Below, one piece after another: positions 12,229 to 25,826 of a stretch of 64,000 nt of DNA. Every line of letters begins with the position of its first letter. Position 1 is the first letter of the stretch. The notes under the pieces are model-generated. The model was not told the DNA's origin. It saw nothing but the letters and a program-made list of their open reading frames with translations, and did no database searches. Position numbers and translations under genes: made by a program. The DNA comes from Ascidia mentula (taxonomy: Eukaryota > Chordata > Ascidiacea > Phlebobranchia > Ascidiidae): contig OX387203.1 of the NCBI GenBank assembly GCA_947561715.1, positions 6,076,001 through 6,140,000 of the forward strand, given 5' to 3'.

Positions 12229-15200
12229 GACTGCAAAAATGCGCAACGCCTTAACTGTTATATAGCAGCAAGACACACACTAAGATAGCTCGACTGATTA
12301 CGACAAAAAGTGCAGCTACTGGAAGTGTTTGCAAGATCCTTAGGAAACAATAAAATCAGAACTGTTGTTTACAGCAGAATATGCAGCCTTAAATGAACTC
12401 CACAAAACTAACAACCGTATTACAGTCAATCACCTCGGATCTGATCCCAGACGAATCCATTGTTTCAAGACCGCTACGATACGCTTTAAAGGTCCACGCT
12501 GCCTGTTGCTAGTGTAATCGATCAGGCAATTTAAAACCCTCCTTATGAATGGCCAATGTTTGGAAAATTGGCAACACGATCTAAGATTGATTGTCTTCGA
12601 AGTAGCGTACAGGCATCGAATGTCACCAAGAAGCAATGGGCTTTTGTGCGAACGCCGGTGCACTGGGTTCAGAAATATCCAGGAAAATTAAACAGTTTCG
12701 AGGCCAAAGGCTGCCATACTGCACGATATGATCAGTGGCTTACGCTTTGTGATGTTGACGATACGGAAGCCATAACAATGGATTTTGTGTAAACGCGCCG
12801 ACGGTTTGTTGGTTTAAGGCCGAATTCATACAAATGTCAAATTTATAATGTTGTTATTGGGCAGAAACCTAAAAGCAATTTGTTTGCCCCCATGGACAGT
12901 GTCGTGCACAATTCGCAACCAAATATTTGATCTTGTAACAAATATAAGTGAAATTACTCCAGCATCTTGTTCCACAACGTAATTGACAGTCGAACCCGAA
13001 CAGAATCATTAAGTCGTGACGACATCTGTTTGAATCATGCTCTCCTGACGAAACCCGTGGAAATTCGAGACAAGCACTTGCTCAAAACACATCACAAACA
13101 ACGTTTTTCACCACAGTTGTGAAATCAGAGCGATTTGCTTCAATGCTACCAAACTGTTCCAAGAAGGGATAGGCTAATTTCCTGTTTGGATCTTCCAAAA
13201 TTTCTAAATATAAGGAAGCGGGGAAGGGCAGTGGCATTCAGTCGTGACGAACTGGGCGTTTATCGTACTCTAGGTGGCGGTATGGAGTCGTGTATGTCGC
13301 TGTTGCAAAGTCCGGGGAACATTTTGAATTAAACAAATGTCCAGGGTATGGCAAATGCGCCCTAAAAATCGTTTGCTTCCTGTTTTAATGTTAAAGTTCT
13401 ATGAAATGGCAAAGCCGTAAACTTAACAATGTTCAAAGGTAACTTGACATGTTGCAACAAAAGTAGTTCCGCCGTATATACCGATGCCATTACCTGCTAT
13501 ACTACAAAATTGACCATGTCCAGGACACGGAATTTAATTACTCCCTATGACACCAAGTTCACCGTATCGCTTCGTGTTTTGGTTTGCTCCGTTGCGCTCG
13601 ACTGAGGCCAGACTGTGCAGCCTATGCTTGCCCAGTGGAGCGTTGTCCCGCGTACCACTATGTCCCAGACCAGTTCAATCGCTGCCTAGGGCAACAAATG
13701 GGACATCCGTCATGTCCCAAAGCTTTAGGACGATGTTATGTATAAATGTCCAAGTTGGTTTGATGTTGTGTTTGACCTGATGTAATGAAAGGTTTTGGCT
13801 CGTATGTCTGCACGCTAAGGATAGAACGAGGCAGTATACGGCGCACGTGGTTGTCTGTAGACATGTGTCACCTTGAGTGTCACCTTGAGACTGTCGCTTA
13901 AACAGTTTGGTAGGTTCTAATGCACGTGGTTAGAGGCATTAGACATAAAATGCAAAGCTCGCACATGCGTAAATACAACGCAAAAAAGGAGCGTTTTTTA
14001 ATTATCATAAAGCGCTACAGATACAAAGGAATGCGTATTCTTCGTCGTACGAGGTATCCGCGCCCAGATTGCGGGTTTAAAGTGACAGCGAAACTCTACT
14101 ATTACTAAAAAGAAACACCATGACAAAGGTTGCTTGGGGCCGCTTCCAACGGACTTGGGTTCGGACATTGCGTTTCGCTGGCGTGAAAACGAATTTGAAA
14201 TTTCTATTTTGATTGGAAAGCGACTCGTTGTCGAAAACGTGGTTCCGAGTGTCGTTGAAAGGAATATCTTCCTCCCTGTCACAGTATTGTTAATTGTGTC
14301 GCCCCGAACGAAAACAGTCGCTTTCTATTCGTATCGAATACGGGGACGGTTGGGAATATATTCGCTGTAACAACAGGTTGAGTCGCTACAAAAAGCCTTT
14401 CTGGTGCAAGAGACGAGGTTACAGGCGGGTGGCAATGAAAGACCAGTCCGATAGATACAGCGTCGCAACAGTGGGCATTAAAAAGGGCCCCCGCCTTGCG
14501 ACGAAGGTGCCACGTTTGCCAAATTTCGAAACGGCAAATGGCTGGGGTTAGGTGAGCGAAACGAAGTACCTCCCGAACCATTTGCAGTAAGTGCGCGTTA
14601 CGTTATATAAGGCATGTATGACAAAGTGTCAGGTATATAGTTCTCGGGTGCTCAGCAATTTATGCTTATTTATTTCGGGATATATGCTTGTTATTTAAAA
14701 CGTCCAATGCTAAAAGTTAGCACGCGAAAACTGCAAGTCTATGTATTAATTGAACAACCCAGTCTGTTTGTCTTGAAGGTATAAAATAGACCGAATTGGT
14801 TGGACTCCAAAACGTCGAAATCAGAAATAATTTTGGAGAATATTCTTTCAGTTCATTTAAGAACATGGTTAGATTTAAACGCTTTCAACTCTTTGGAAAC
14901 TATAGCGATCTCAATTATTTATACGCATGAAACAAACGAAAAATAGACGCAGCAATCATATAGCACCAGAGCAACTTTTATCGTATAAAAGGTATACTCG
15001 CGACCCCCAGAGACAGCGTAAAGAAAACAATAAACAACGGAAAGCGTTTTCCAAACACTGGCAAGCCTTAGAAACGTGAACTTGGAGGCGGGGGCTGCAA
15101 AGCACAAAGGAAACACAGGGTTGGGTTGACTGGAAATACAATAAGACACCGGTGCCACGAAATGTTTATGAAACTGTTGTCTTCACAGCAAAGACGCGCC

Positions 15201-18112
15201 AAGACTTGAATCCCAATAGTAGGGTTCGGTATTTCTATCACCGCTATACAATCCAAGCGTCATTCACCACCTGGGGTAGGTGCGGAAAGGACGGTTGAGA
15301 TGGATTTAGGGTTACGTTTAGATCGGTACTGTCAGTGCGTTTAGACGGGTAAGGGTAGAGCAAATAATGTGGAAAACAAGGAACGTATCAATATTAACAA
15401 GTCCTACAACCAATATTTCAATCTGTCGTGAAGGCAAGTAGAACTGTTCGGTTTCTCGCGCTATCTCCTGGAAAAATGTTACATAGAAATCTTACTGAAC
15501 TCATACGTGGGTCCCCACTTGAAGTTATATGCATAAAGAAATTCCCCACCCAACTTACTAGTGCTGGGCGCGGTTAGGGGAGTCCTTCCACGTCAGCAGG
15601 CGTCATTCGCTGTCATGGAGTTGCTCTCTTATTGGCGCTGCGGCGACACCTCGTGGGTAAAGTGTGTTCTGGTTTTCAAAATGTCCCAATTTTGGGAACA
15701 GTCGGGTTTATTGCGTTAAACTACGGGTTCCCAACTTTCAGTAATCGGTGACGCGGTCGTTTCTAACGAAATGGTGTGACGGCGCACCTTAAAAATGTTG
15801 ACCTTTGTTTGGACGAATTCTCTTGCGTAATACGGTAACGCAGTAGTGCGTCGCGACACACCATTGGAAAAAGAAAGTTAATGCATCATTATTACAAAAG
15901 TATACCATTTTTTCAACCAGCAGTGGTCCCAAATCTGAGTTTGCAGCGACCTGCACAGTTGTCCAGAAAAAAGTCTTGCCCAGTTACACAACTAATTTTC
16001 GGAAAATGGCATGACACAAACGAGTTATGACGTACCAACCTTCTTTTGTTCGCATTTTCTGAAGGCTGGATCGTAAATGAATGTATTATTATTTTTGACT
16101 TTGTGATTCAAGATAATTTTCCGGCACTAGGCCTAATAATCATTTTCTTGAAACGTTCTCCCGTATCACCTGGAAGGCTTTAGCGGTTCGTCTATCACCG
16201 GTTGAGAACAACTTTAAAACAAATGTTGCGAACTGGTTGACATGCAATGCAGTAGACTTCTTCATCATTGTTTAACACGAACGTTTTTTCATTTCTTTAA
16301 AGATAAAGCTGTTTTTAGATTACCAGCCACAACCCACCAACCTGAATCCGTAGCAACAATGAAGACAGACATTTGTCCAGAATCATACACGTAGCAACTG
16401 TTTCTTAATAAAAATATTTTATCAAACCTTCGAACTTCTGTTTTTTTAAGTGCACGGATGGTTTCGTACTTGAGTGGATTGAACATAAGTATTCACCTAA
16501 AGTGCAAAATATCAGAGTTATTGTCGTTTCTTGTGCTTTCTTGTAATTGTTGTACACTTTTTATTTGTTTGTCAGGTATTCTGAACTTTCAATTCATTCC
16601 ATACCAAGCAGCTAAAACAATTTGTTGCATACCGCAGACCGGTGCTGGATGAATTCAAATCAGTATTCTATGCTGAAATAGAGAACTTCATTGTCCTCCA
16701 TTTAGTTTTATTGCTATTTTCATTTACATTGTATTTTTGTTTGCGGAATAAAAAAACTAACTAACCGATAACAGAAAATTCTATAAGATTTGTTAAAAAC
16801 ATTTCTCAAAAAATATGATCTTTTTAAAATTGCCGAGTAATGTTAGTCAGCAGATTTTAGGGAATGCAAAACATGTAAACAATCCATTGGATGCTGCAGT
16901 CGTTGCACAAAAAACTGATGCTTTTGGATATCTCATTTGCGAAAAACTACAACGCTATTTATCGTATTATTTTTTAATAGTGCAAAAGATCACAATCGAG
17001 GCATAATTGCTGCTACATCCGCTATTTTCATGTAAATCGCCTATGAACCAACAAATGACCCTGGTCTGGGCGAACAAAACACAAGAACAGTCGCTCGCTG
17101 CGTGTAACTTATTGTTGAATCTCGATTTGACGTCCTATAAGAAAAACTTCTCATTCCTTTTTAATATTGTAATTAAACAGTGTTATACCCTTTCTTCAAA
17201 AAGAATGTCCTGCCTCACCTCATGATGAACTACAATATGTAATAACACTAAACAGTGCCAATAAATAAATTAACAACTCTTTAAATAAAGGGAGGTTAGT
17301 AATGGAATTTATTTGTGCATGCAGAAAGGATAATCCAACAAATATTCACTGAATTAATTTTACTGAGATCAATTGGTGGTTTAGGTACAGGAAATAATCA
17401 CAGTTTGAAAATTAACACATAAAGGTCACATTGTTATGTCACTAAAGCCAAATTGGTCATTGTGTTGTGTGTAATTTCCAGTATATCGTCTTTGCTGGTG
17501 TTGGCCCAAGTATGACCATGTCAACACAAGTCCTTCAATGTGTGTTGTGCAATGTTGTATCACAAGCCTGACTGGCGCAGCCATTTCCTCTGACCATAAT
17601 TTGCTTTTGCAAGTGCTGCGTCTGGCATTGTAATTCTATTGGTTGCCACATAAACTGCTTGTTTGAAAAGGATTGAAGTTAACGTTGCCTGCCTTGTGTC
17701 TCCATATTGGCACTTGGCAAGAATAAAACTGTAAATATAAATTGGAAGATTGAATTATTTCGAAACCAGAAGAAAGGAAATTAACTAATTTCAGCCCCAA
17801 GGCTTAGGCCTAAGGGTCAAGGATCATAAACTCTAAATTGAGGTTTAGTAGGGAACTGTACTCCTATACGTTGCAGGCCGAAACAATGTGGCATAACAAA
17901 ATATATTTTAGTTTACCATTTAGCTTTGGAACTATAGCATGTTAAAGCTCATAATTAATTACTTACTTGGGTTGTAAAGAATAATATAACTCCTGCAATT
18001 CTTTTTTGGCTTAAGTGCTGCATTTTTAGTGGACTTTTATGACATCTGTTTAATGTTTTCATAGGTGCTACTTTCTTTGTTTGTTAAATATTGGTTGCAA
18101 TGTTTGGTGTCC
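12229..18112. other. Long intergenic stretch without supported genes
   Basis: About 5.9 kb with only short open frames on both strands, none with recognisable domains or a convincing chain of exons. A phrase at about 13867-13890 (TGTCACCTTGAG repeated twice) is a tiny tandem repeat. Sequences at about 15728 (GGGTTCCCAACTTTCAG) and 15922 (CAGTGGTCCCAAA) look like hAT termini but are not properly paired. The last 600 bases should hold the promoter of the first SLC49A4-like gene. Confidence 0.45.
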
Positions 18113-21100
18113 ATGGATTCAACCACAAACTCAGTAAGTTGGACATGCAATCTTACATCTGGATTTTTTTTACTGTTTCTATCTTGCTATTTATCACCAA
18201 AATTGCATATATAGATAATCCACAAGCCTCACTGCGCAATCATTGTAAATGAATAAAAAGCAGTAAACCAGAAAATAAAACATATGAAAAGAGTTTGTGA
18301 GAGCAAGCATGTGCTGAGACCTGTCGATAATGCGCATATTATCAGAACATTTTTCTTATGTTAACACATTTTTTTGCTTGGATTATCAGTAAATGTTTAC
18401 AAAAGTGTGTTAAAGATATATCCTCTACACATGACATTTTTCCCAATCTGGATTAACACTAACTATTTTTTTGACACAAAATATTTACAGAACAACCATA
18501 ACTTTGGTGATGATTTTTCATGCGATTCAAAAGTGGAATGTTCCAATCTACTCAAAGTGGACAAAGACATTCATTGTCAAAAATACTGGTATCGATGGTA
18601 TATATGTTTTGTCACTGCAGCTCTTGGTATGTTTCAAGGGGCAATTGGAAATACTTGGGGACCAATAAGCGCTTCAGCAAATGTTGCTCTTGGCTTTTCT
18701 GCAGGTAACTATGCATCTAATGCTGTAGTTCAGGTACAGTCATGTTAATTTTTCCACTTAAACTGCTAAACTGAAATCAATCATCCAAATGGAAAAAAGG
18801 ATTTTGTTCTAATAATGTTTTTTTTTGTTCATTTCAGTCATGTTTAGTTTTTTTTGCGTCAAATACAAAAATATTTTTTAGTTACCTAATTCCAAATATT
18901 TTTTCTTATACTTTCAGCGGAAATAACCATGTTAACCAACTGGGCTGCAATCACCATCATTGCTGTAATGCCCATTTATCTGTGGTTACTCAACAACAAA
19001 GGCTTGAGACCTGCAATTGTTTCTGCTGCATTTTGTATGGCTGTTGGGACAGGCTTAAGATGTCTTCCACTGGATATTCACATTTTGAAATAGTAGGCAC
19101 TAAAAAAACACTTGTTTTTATTGTAGTTGCATACAGCTGGTAATTACAACCAACCACCAACTAATTAATTCTTACAGCTTTATTCACGCTGGTCAGATAT
19201 TGAATGGCATTAGTGGTTGTCCAGTAATGGTCGTACCACCTCTTTTGTCTAATGTGTGGTTTCCACCTGAAGAAAGGGTAACGGCAACTGGAATTACAAG
19301 TCTTATAAGCACTTTTGGTATGCAGCATTTTACATACTGACTGTGAAATAGGGTCATGTTACATTAAACCTGTTTTGTTAAAATAAAAATTAGGTAGATT
19401 ATAGACTGTTATTCTGTACTGTGTGTTTGTGTTGGTTGTTTGCAAAGCTACAACACCAACACAGAACCTAGTGTTTAATTAGAATTTGGATGTGCAGGTA
19501 CCGGTGCAGCTTTTATTATCGGACCTTTGTTCGTCCAAGAACCTCCCAATGGAACGCAAAATATATCGTGTTTGACTCAAACTAACTTACACACACCAAA
19601 TTCAAGTTGCAAAGAAATTTTCAAAATAAGGTAGGTTGTTTACGTGCAGTAAACCACAGGAGATTGATATAAAACTTGCATTTTTGCAGAATGCAGATTC
19701 ACTATGTGATGTACTTTTATTTTGGAATAACTACCATTATTTTCATAGCCATGTATATTTACTTCCCAAACAAACCACCAAACCCACCAAGCATTTCCGC
19801 ATCAAAAGAAAGACTTAACTTGAAAGTTAGTTTTGCTTCAACTTATCATATATTATAAACACAGTCTGTTTTTTGAAGAATTTTTTAACAATACCAAGGT
19901 TTTCCCATTGTAATTGGTGTTTTTTACAATTTTTTGTCAAAATAAGATTAATTTAGCAAACACATTATTTTTTTACTCCTTTGAAAGTTTGTCATGTGTA
20001 GTTAGACAGAAGAGCTTATTTAGTATTTTTACTGTTTCTCTCTTGTCCCTGCAGGAAGGCTTATTGGCCTTGAAATCCAACAAAGCCTTTTTTGTAATAA
20101 CTTTGGTTGGAGGACTAGTCGTTGGCACTTACAGTGGTTGGTCTGGTGTCATGTCACTCTTGCTAAAACCCCTGAATGTTACTCAGGTATGTCAACATAT
20201 ATTGACTGATTATGCATGTTTACAAATGATTAAGAACCATTTTAAATGAATTTTAAAAGTATTTGCATTATTTTTTAAGTTGATGTTGCACACAACTTTT
20301 TTCTTTTTTAGCCTACATCATCACTTATTTAACCATTATCCATTCACATTTTGTGCATTGATATCCACATTACCAACCATTTGAGAACACTGGAATTGTA
20401 TTATTTATGCAAAAAAATTGTCTGCCATTATTTTTCAGAATACCAGTGATTGGATGGGTTTTGCAATGACGTTAGTGGGTTGTGCTGCTGGTATATTAGT
20501 TGGATGGTGAGTACTGTATTAGATATCTATAATAGTAAAATAAATTTCACTAGAACAAAAAGTAGCGATCGAACAGAAATCTTTTCTCATAACTTTTGTC
20601 TTTTTGATTAATTTCTGCTTCAATTTTTTTGATTTTGCAGGCTAACTGATCGACTAAGAGGTCGCATGAAGAATATTCTGGCTGTTCTCTTGTCTCTTTG
20701 CTTGCTGAGTTTTGTATACTTTGTTATTCTATCAAACAAATGGTTTAAATTTCCACCATTTTTGCCTAACCATGGTATGTACACTAACTAGATTAATTTT
20801 TGTAATAAAGTGTAATATTTGCTTGCTTTTATGCTTGTGTCACATTGAAGTTTGTTAAAAAAATCCTTACTTTGTTTGTGGGCCAGGACTGTTGTAAATT
20901 ATACACCCATACAAGCAATGCTTTTGCCAAAAATATGATAAAAGTTTATATTCTTTATTGACTGTTTCTAAAGCTATTCCCATAAGTACTGAAATACTTT
21001 GCGGCTTTCAGTTTCCCACAGTATCAGTTTTCAAAAGTATTCAAACTTTATACATAATATGTTGCTTTGTTTTAGCTGCAATTTGGGCAGTCATGATTGT

Positions 21101-21700
21101 TTTTGGCATTACTATAAATGCTCCTTTTCCACTTATAATGGAGATGAGTGCTGATTCAGCGTATCCAATTAATGAGGGTACTTCAAGCTCCATCACAGTT
21201 TGGTTTATGAATATTATCTCCTTTGTCTTCTTGCTTGCATTCGGTGTTTCTACAGGTATAACTGTTGCACAGTTTTTCTTGGTTTGTTTATTGTAGCAAC
21301 TTGCTAGAAAGCTATTTTTTGGTATGTGATATCTAATTCCTTTTTAGCCCAAAATACTTCTTTAGTTTAGCAATACATGCAGTCAGTTGTTGCCTAAACA
21401 CCATTCCCATATAGACTAATATTCTGCTTCTACCAGTGTTATAAGTAACAGAAGGTCACTAAAATACCCCTTCCTCTTTATCACACAGATCCGTTTTTTG
21501 CGAATTATGTTCAGCTTGGTTCCATTGCACTAGCTCTCCTTCTGGTAGTATTTTGTATGAAAGAAATCAACCAAAGATTACAGATTGACACCATGAGTGT
21601 ATGTAAAGACAGTGCTGACACCTTGCCAGACAATGATACAGTAGATATTAATGTGAATGATGAAGAATGTGACCAGTTTCTCAAACCCCAAGAACAGTGA
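18113..21700 (+). CDS. SLC49A4 (DIRC2)-like transporter, copy 1 of 4
   Basis: Eleven exons: 18113-18133, 18491-18704, 18918-19092, 19178-19317, 19498-19630, 19690-19825, 20055-20186, 20439-20506, 20641-20774, 21076-21255 and 21489-21700. They join in frame to about 514 residues. It is a 12-helix major facilitator protein matching the SLC49A4/DIRC2 family. Landmarks are KYWYRWYICF before helix 1, GNTWGPI, the motif-A-like loop LLNNKGLRP, GTGLRCLP, NGISGCP, SNVWFPPEER-TATGIT, FPNKPPNPPS, the loop LTDRLRGRMK and PFPLIMEM-DSAYPINEG. The human protein is a lysosomal transporter reported to export vitamin B6. The same substrate here is an inference. ECSNLL before the first helix fits an acidic dileucine sorting signal. 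The C-terminal tail (QIDTMS to PQEQ) is acidic and longer than in the other copies. Confidence 0.88.
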
Positions 21701-22137
21701 TGTTATTTTGTTAACTGTGAAACAATTTTGTTGCTGAATATGTGTTTTGGTATATTTAGTACTGGTACGTGTGTATCCACGTTAAACAGTACAGTGCAAT
21801 TTTGTTAATTTTTCAGTTGTGCAATACTTTTGAAGCATTGTGTGTTGGTGTTGTCAGACTGTAACAATTGTTTGCCTTTATTTGTGTAAATGTTTGTCCT
21901 CTAATATTTGACATACTGGCCACTGAGTTCATGTTGTCTGGCATTAAATGCTGTTCACTTGAAATTTGATGTAATGATGTTGCATTGGGATTAATGCAGG
22001 CATTTAGTGTCAGATTCTATTCAGCACATAAAGATACAGCCTGGGCTTTGATTTTTCTGCTATACTAATTGTTAACATTTGTTGTCATTCATATTATGAA
22101 GTGATTTTTAGCAACGAATTTGCAAAGGGGCCTTGTG
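21701..22137. other. Intergenic between SLC49A4-like copies 1 and 2
   Basis: Only 437 bases separate the stop of copy 1 from the ATG of copy 2. The stretch contains the 3'-UTR of copy 1 and the 5' flank of copy 2. No other exon is seen. Confidence 0.5.
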
Positions 22138-24919
22138 ATGGATTCTGAAGTAAATGGGGTATTTGTTTGTCGATGTGTGTTTATTAATTTCTAATACATT
22201 TAATACATTCTACCTAGATTGATTCAAACTCCAACGACGACTTTGCTTCTAATTTTTCACCTGACAATGAAAGTGCCAGTTTACTTGCCTCGAAGGAACA
22301 TGCAAAGTTTGAAAAATACTGGTACCGCTGGTATATTTGTTTCATAACAGCGGCTTTTGGCATGTTCCAAGGAGCGGTTTGGAACACTTGGGGTCCTATC
22401 AGTGCCTCAGCAGAAGTAGCTCTTGGCTTTACTGAAGGTATTCGAACAAGGACTTTTCTTGTGATTCTTCAAAACTGTACAGAACTGGTTTATTCACAAT
22501 TTTAATCGGTGTTTATGATTAAATGTACAGTACATTTACCTTCTACTGTTATATCTGTACTTTCAGCTGAAATTACCATGTTGACAAATTGGGGACCCAT
22601 CACAATCATTGCTGCTGTGCCTGTCTACATGTGGTTGTTAAATAACAAAGGCCTTCGACCTGCTATTGTTTCTGGTGCATTTTTGGTAGCTATGGGAACT
22701 GGTTTAAGATGTCTTCCGCTTGATATTCACATCCTTAAGTAGTAAGAAATGTGCTATATCTTTTGAATTCATGAATGTGTAGTTGCATATTTACTATAGA
22801 TGTGTTGAAATCCAAACAAATCAATCCAATATTTTTTGTCTACTTTATCACACAATTTTTTGGGCAGTTTTATTCATGTTGGTCAGATATTGAATGGTAT
22901 CGCTGGTTGTCCAATAATGGTTGTTTCACCAATGCTCTCCAATGTTTGGTTTCCACCTGAAGAAAGGATAACAGCAACTGGAATTACAAGTCTCTTGGCT
23001 ACTTTTGGTAAGTGTTATCTAACTGTTGAGCAAAAGTTTTTTATTCTCATGGTGGCTTGTACTGTATTTATTTAGGTACTGGGGCAGCATTTATTATTGG
23101 TCCACTTTTTGTTCAAGAACCATCCAATGGTACACAAAATATGACTTGTTTGTCCCAAACCAACTTTAATCCTACAAGTAATGCAAGTTGCAAAGAAGTT
23201 TACAAAATTAGGTAAGTTAGAATAATGTTCCTGACAACAAAAATATTTGTAAATTTGCAAATTTGATTTTTAGATCACAAATTCAACATGTGATGTATTT
23301 TTATTTTGGAGTCACTTTCATTATTTTCGTTTTTATGTTTATTTTCTTTCCCAACAAACCTCCGACCCCACCCAGCACTTCTGCCTCAAAATCCAGACTT
23401 AATTTGAAGGTTTATACATTTGTTTTCATGAAACCATGCACACCTGTTTGATGTTTTACTATGATACAGGAAGGGTTACTTGCCCTTAAAGCAAATAAGA
23501 GATACCTGGTTATCATGTTGGTTGGAAGTTTATTTGTTGGTTCTTATGGTGGATGGTGTGGTGTCATGTCATTGCTTCTTCGTCCGCTTGGCATTACACA
23601 GGTCTGTTCATACTGCAGAAGTAATTGAGCCAATAATGATCAGTGAGCTGCATACCGTGCACAATGTTTGGATATATAAGCTCATGTCCAGTAGCACAGC
23701 CGTAGCTTGTCTCTGGGGTTTGTTCCTAGCTAGGTACCCAACATACCAACATTAACTGTAAATACAAAGTGGAATAGTCTTTGTCTGGCTATTTATTTAA
23801 ACCTAACTGCCCTGATGAGACCTGATTGGTAAAAACAAAAAACACTCTCTGCAACTCTACGATCATTTATTTTTTTGACTTTAAAATTTATTCCAGGACA
23901 CAAGTGACTGGATGGGATTTGTTATGACCACAGTAAGCTGTGTTGTCGGCATAGGGGTTGGATGGTAAGTTACTACTTTCAGCACTGTTAGTGATACCAT
24001 GCAACAATAAAAAAGCCTCCTCAAGTTGTCTTTATTTTAAATTAATGTTACAAGAAACCCCAAGAAACACTGCAATTTATTTGGTTACTGTCTAATGGTT
24101 TTTAACAATACTAAAATTATGCAGACAAAAAGACAAAGAAGAAAAATTTGTAACTAATTACTATGTAATGTCATTTATGTTACTTCAGGCTTACTGATCG
24201 TTTAAAAGGTCGCATGAAGAGTGTGTTGGTTATTTTGTTGTTCATTGGCATCCTGGATTTTCTGTATTTTATTATTCTATCCAATGGCTGGTTTAAATTC
24301 CCCCCTTTTCTTCCAAATGAAGGTAAGCAAGGGATATAGAGTAGATAGAAGATTATTTCATTTTTCTATCGCATTCAGCTGAGGTTTGGACGGTCATGAT
24401 TATTTTTGGCATCACAATGAATGCACCCTACCCACTTATCATGGAAATGTGTGCAGATGCAGCATATCCAATAAATGAAGGAACATCAGCATCCATAGCA
24501 GTTTGGCTCATGAATATTGTCTCCTTCATTTTTCTTCTCAGTTTCAGCATTTCCACAAGTAAGTGTTTACACTCTGTTCAACAATTAAAGAAATGCCAGT
24601 AATGTCTTCATCGGAACATATTATTGCCTCCATGCCTACCTAGATTGCTGTCTGAATATTTGTAACTGTGGACACTCACAATCTTGGGAAGTCTGACAAA
24701 TCGCATTTCTATTTTCTAGACCCTTTCTTTGCAAACTACATTCAATTGGCATCCATAACTCTCCCACTTCTCATTGTGATATTTGGGATTAAGGAAGTCA
24801 ACTATAGGTTGCAGCTAGACACACATGGCCAACCTGGCCACTTGAATTCATCTTCTTCACATGGCTCTGTAATAAACCTAAATAAAGATGATCATACCTC
24901 AGGAAATGTAGTTTCTTAG
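22138..24919 (+). CDS. SLC49A4 (DIRC2)-like transporter, copy 2 of 4
   Basis: Exons 22138-22158, 22218-22437, 22567-22741, 22868-23007, 23076-23211, 23274-23409, 23470-23601, 23897-23964, 24189-24322, 24379-24558 and 24720-24919 give about 513 residues. Intron positions and phases are the same as in copy 1. The fold is the same 12-helix MFS type with KYWYRWYICF, WNTWGPI, LLNNKGLRP, SNVWFPPEER, LTDRLKGRMK and PYPLIMEM. ESASLL before helix 1 fits an acidic dileucine signal. The loop after helix 5 carries possible N-glycosylation sites (NGT, NMT, NAS). The exon-1 donor (GGG|GTATTT) is weak, so the short first exon is the least certain part. The C-terminal tail is rich in Ser, Asn, His and Asp. 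Confidence 0.87.
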
Positions 24920-25826
24920 ATTGTATTTGAATTTTTTGCACTTAATTTACCTGCTACCTAATGCTTTTTAAGTTGTCGTAGTTTTACTGAGTAACCAAAA
25001 GTCAAAAATGTTGAAGTACAATACTTACTACGAATTGCTTTTCTGTACATAAGATGTTTCTATACATGCTTTTCTGTGACAAATTATTTCTTTAGCTTTT
25101 ATTGTATCAAACATTGGAGTATTAAGAACCTAGTCATCCTTTTTTTGTGTATGCAATGCGCAACATCTTATGCACTGTTTGTATGGTGAATGATGGTTAT
25201 TTATCGACTACTGTTATGTGTACGAAGTGTAAATTCATAAATTTGTTTTTGTCAACATGTTTTGTTGTTCCTTAAGTGCAATACATATTTTGCAGTGGTG
25301 ATTTACGTTTAGAAACGGAAAAGAAAAAAAAGGTTAGACTATCCAACATTTACATGTAGTGGATTGTCCACACTTAAATAGTCAGACAGACAAAGTTACT
25401 TTTAAGGGTGGGATTGGCTTTTACCCTTTTTGTTTATAATCTATATTAAAGATTTTCATGCAACAATTAGGTACATGAAGCTTCAATACCGATTCAAGAA
25501 GGATTGGGTTTTATTGTTTGTGTTTACGTTATTTCGACAGTTGTGACAACGAACATTTTGCTGACTAATAATTACTCAGCGAATGCTTCCAAGCAAGAAG
25601 CAATGTAAACAATGAAGCGAAAAGGTTTGTGTTCAGTTCAGTCAGTCGGCGTTGGATCGAAGTGCCTACAGTTAGCGTTTCACAGTTAATGTGTCGCCTT
25701 GGAATTAAATAATTTACATTATTTACTTTACATATAAAATAAATAATAGTTTATGTGTATTTTTCAGTGTAGCTTTGTGTAATATTGCACTGTTGTTTTT
25801 CTTCCATATTTCATGTCTCGTTTGTA
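24920..25826. other. Intergenic with duplicated 5' flank of copy 3
   Basis: No exon is supported. At 25559-25575 the string GCTGACTAATAATTACT is shared with the region upstream of copy 4 (about 32627-32643) at about the same distance (roughly 250-270 bases) from the start codon. It is a candidate part of a duplicated promoter. Confidence 0.5.

Noticed and set aside
13920..14581. Cluster of open frames on both strands
   Set aside because: Frames overlap each other on both strands without coding signature. Treated as chance.
23812..23836. CTGATGA-GACC-TGATT-GGT-AAAAAC in intron 7 of SLC49A4-like copy 2, looking like a hammerhead core
   Set aside because: The GAAA box reads AAAA and the last stem pair is lost. 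No other Penelope-type sequence is next to it, so chance is likely.
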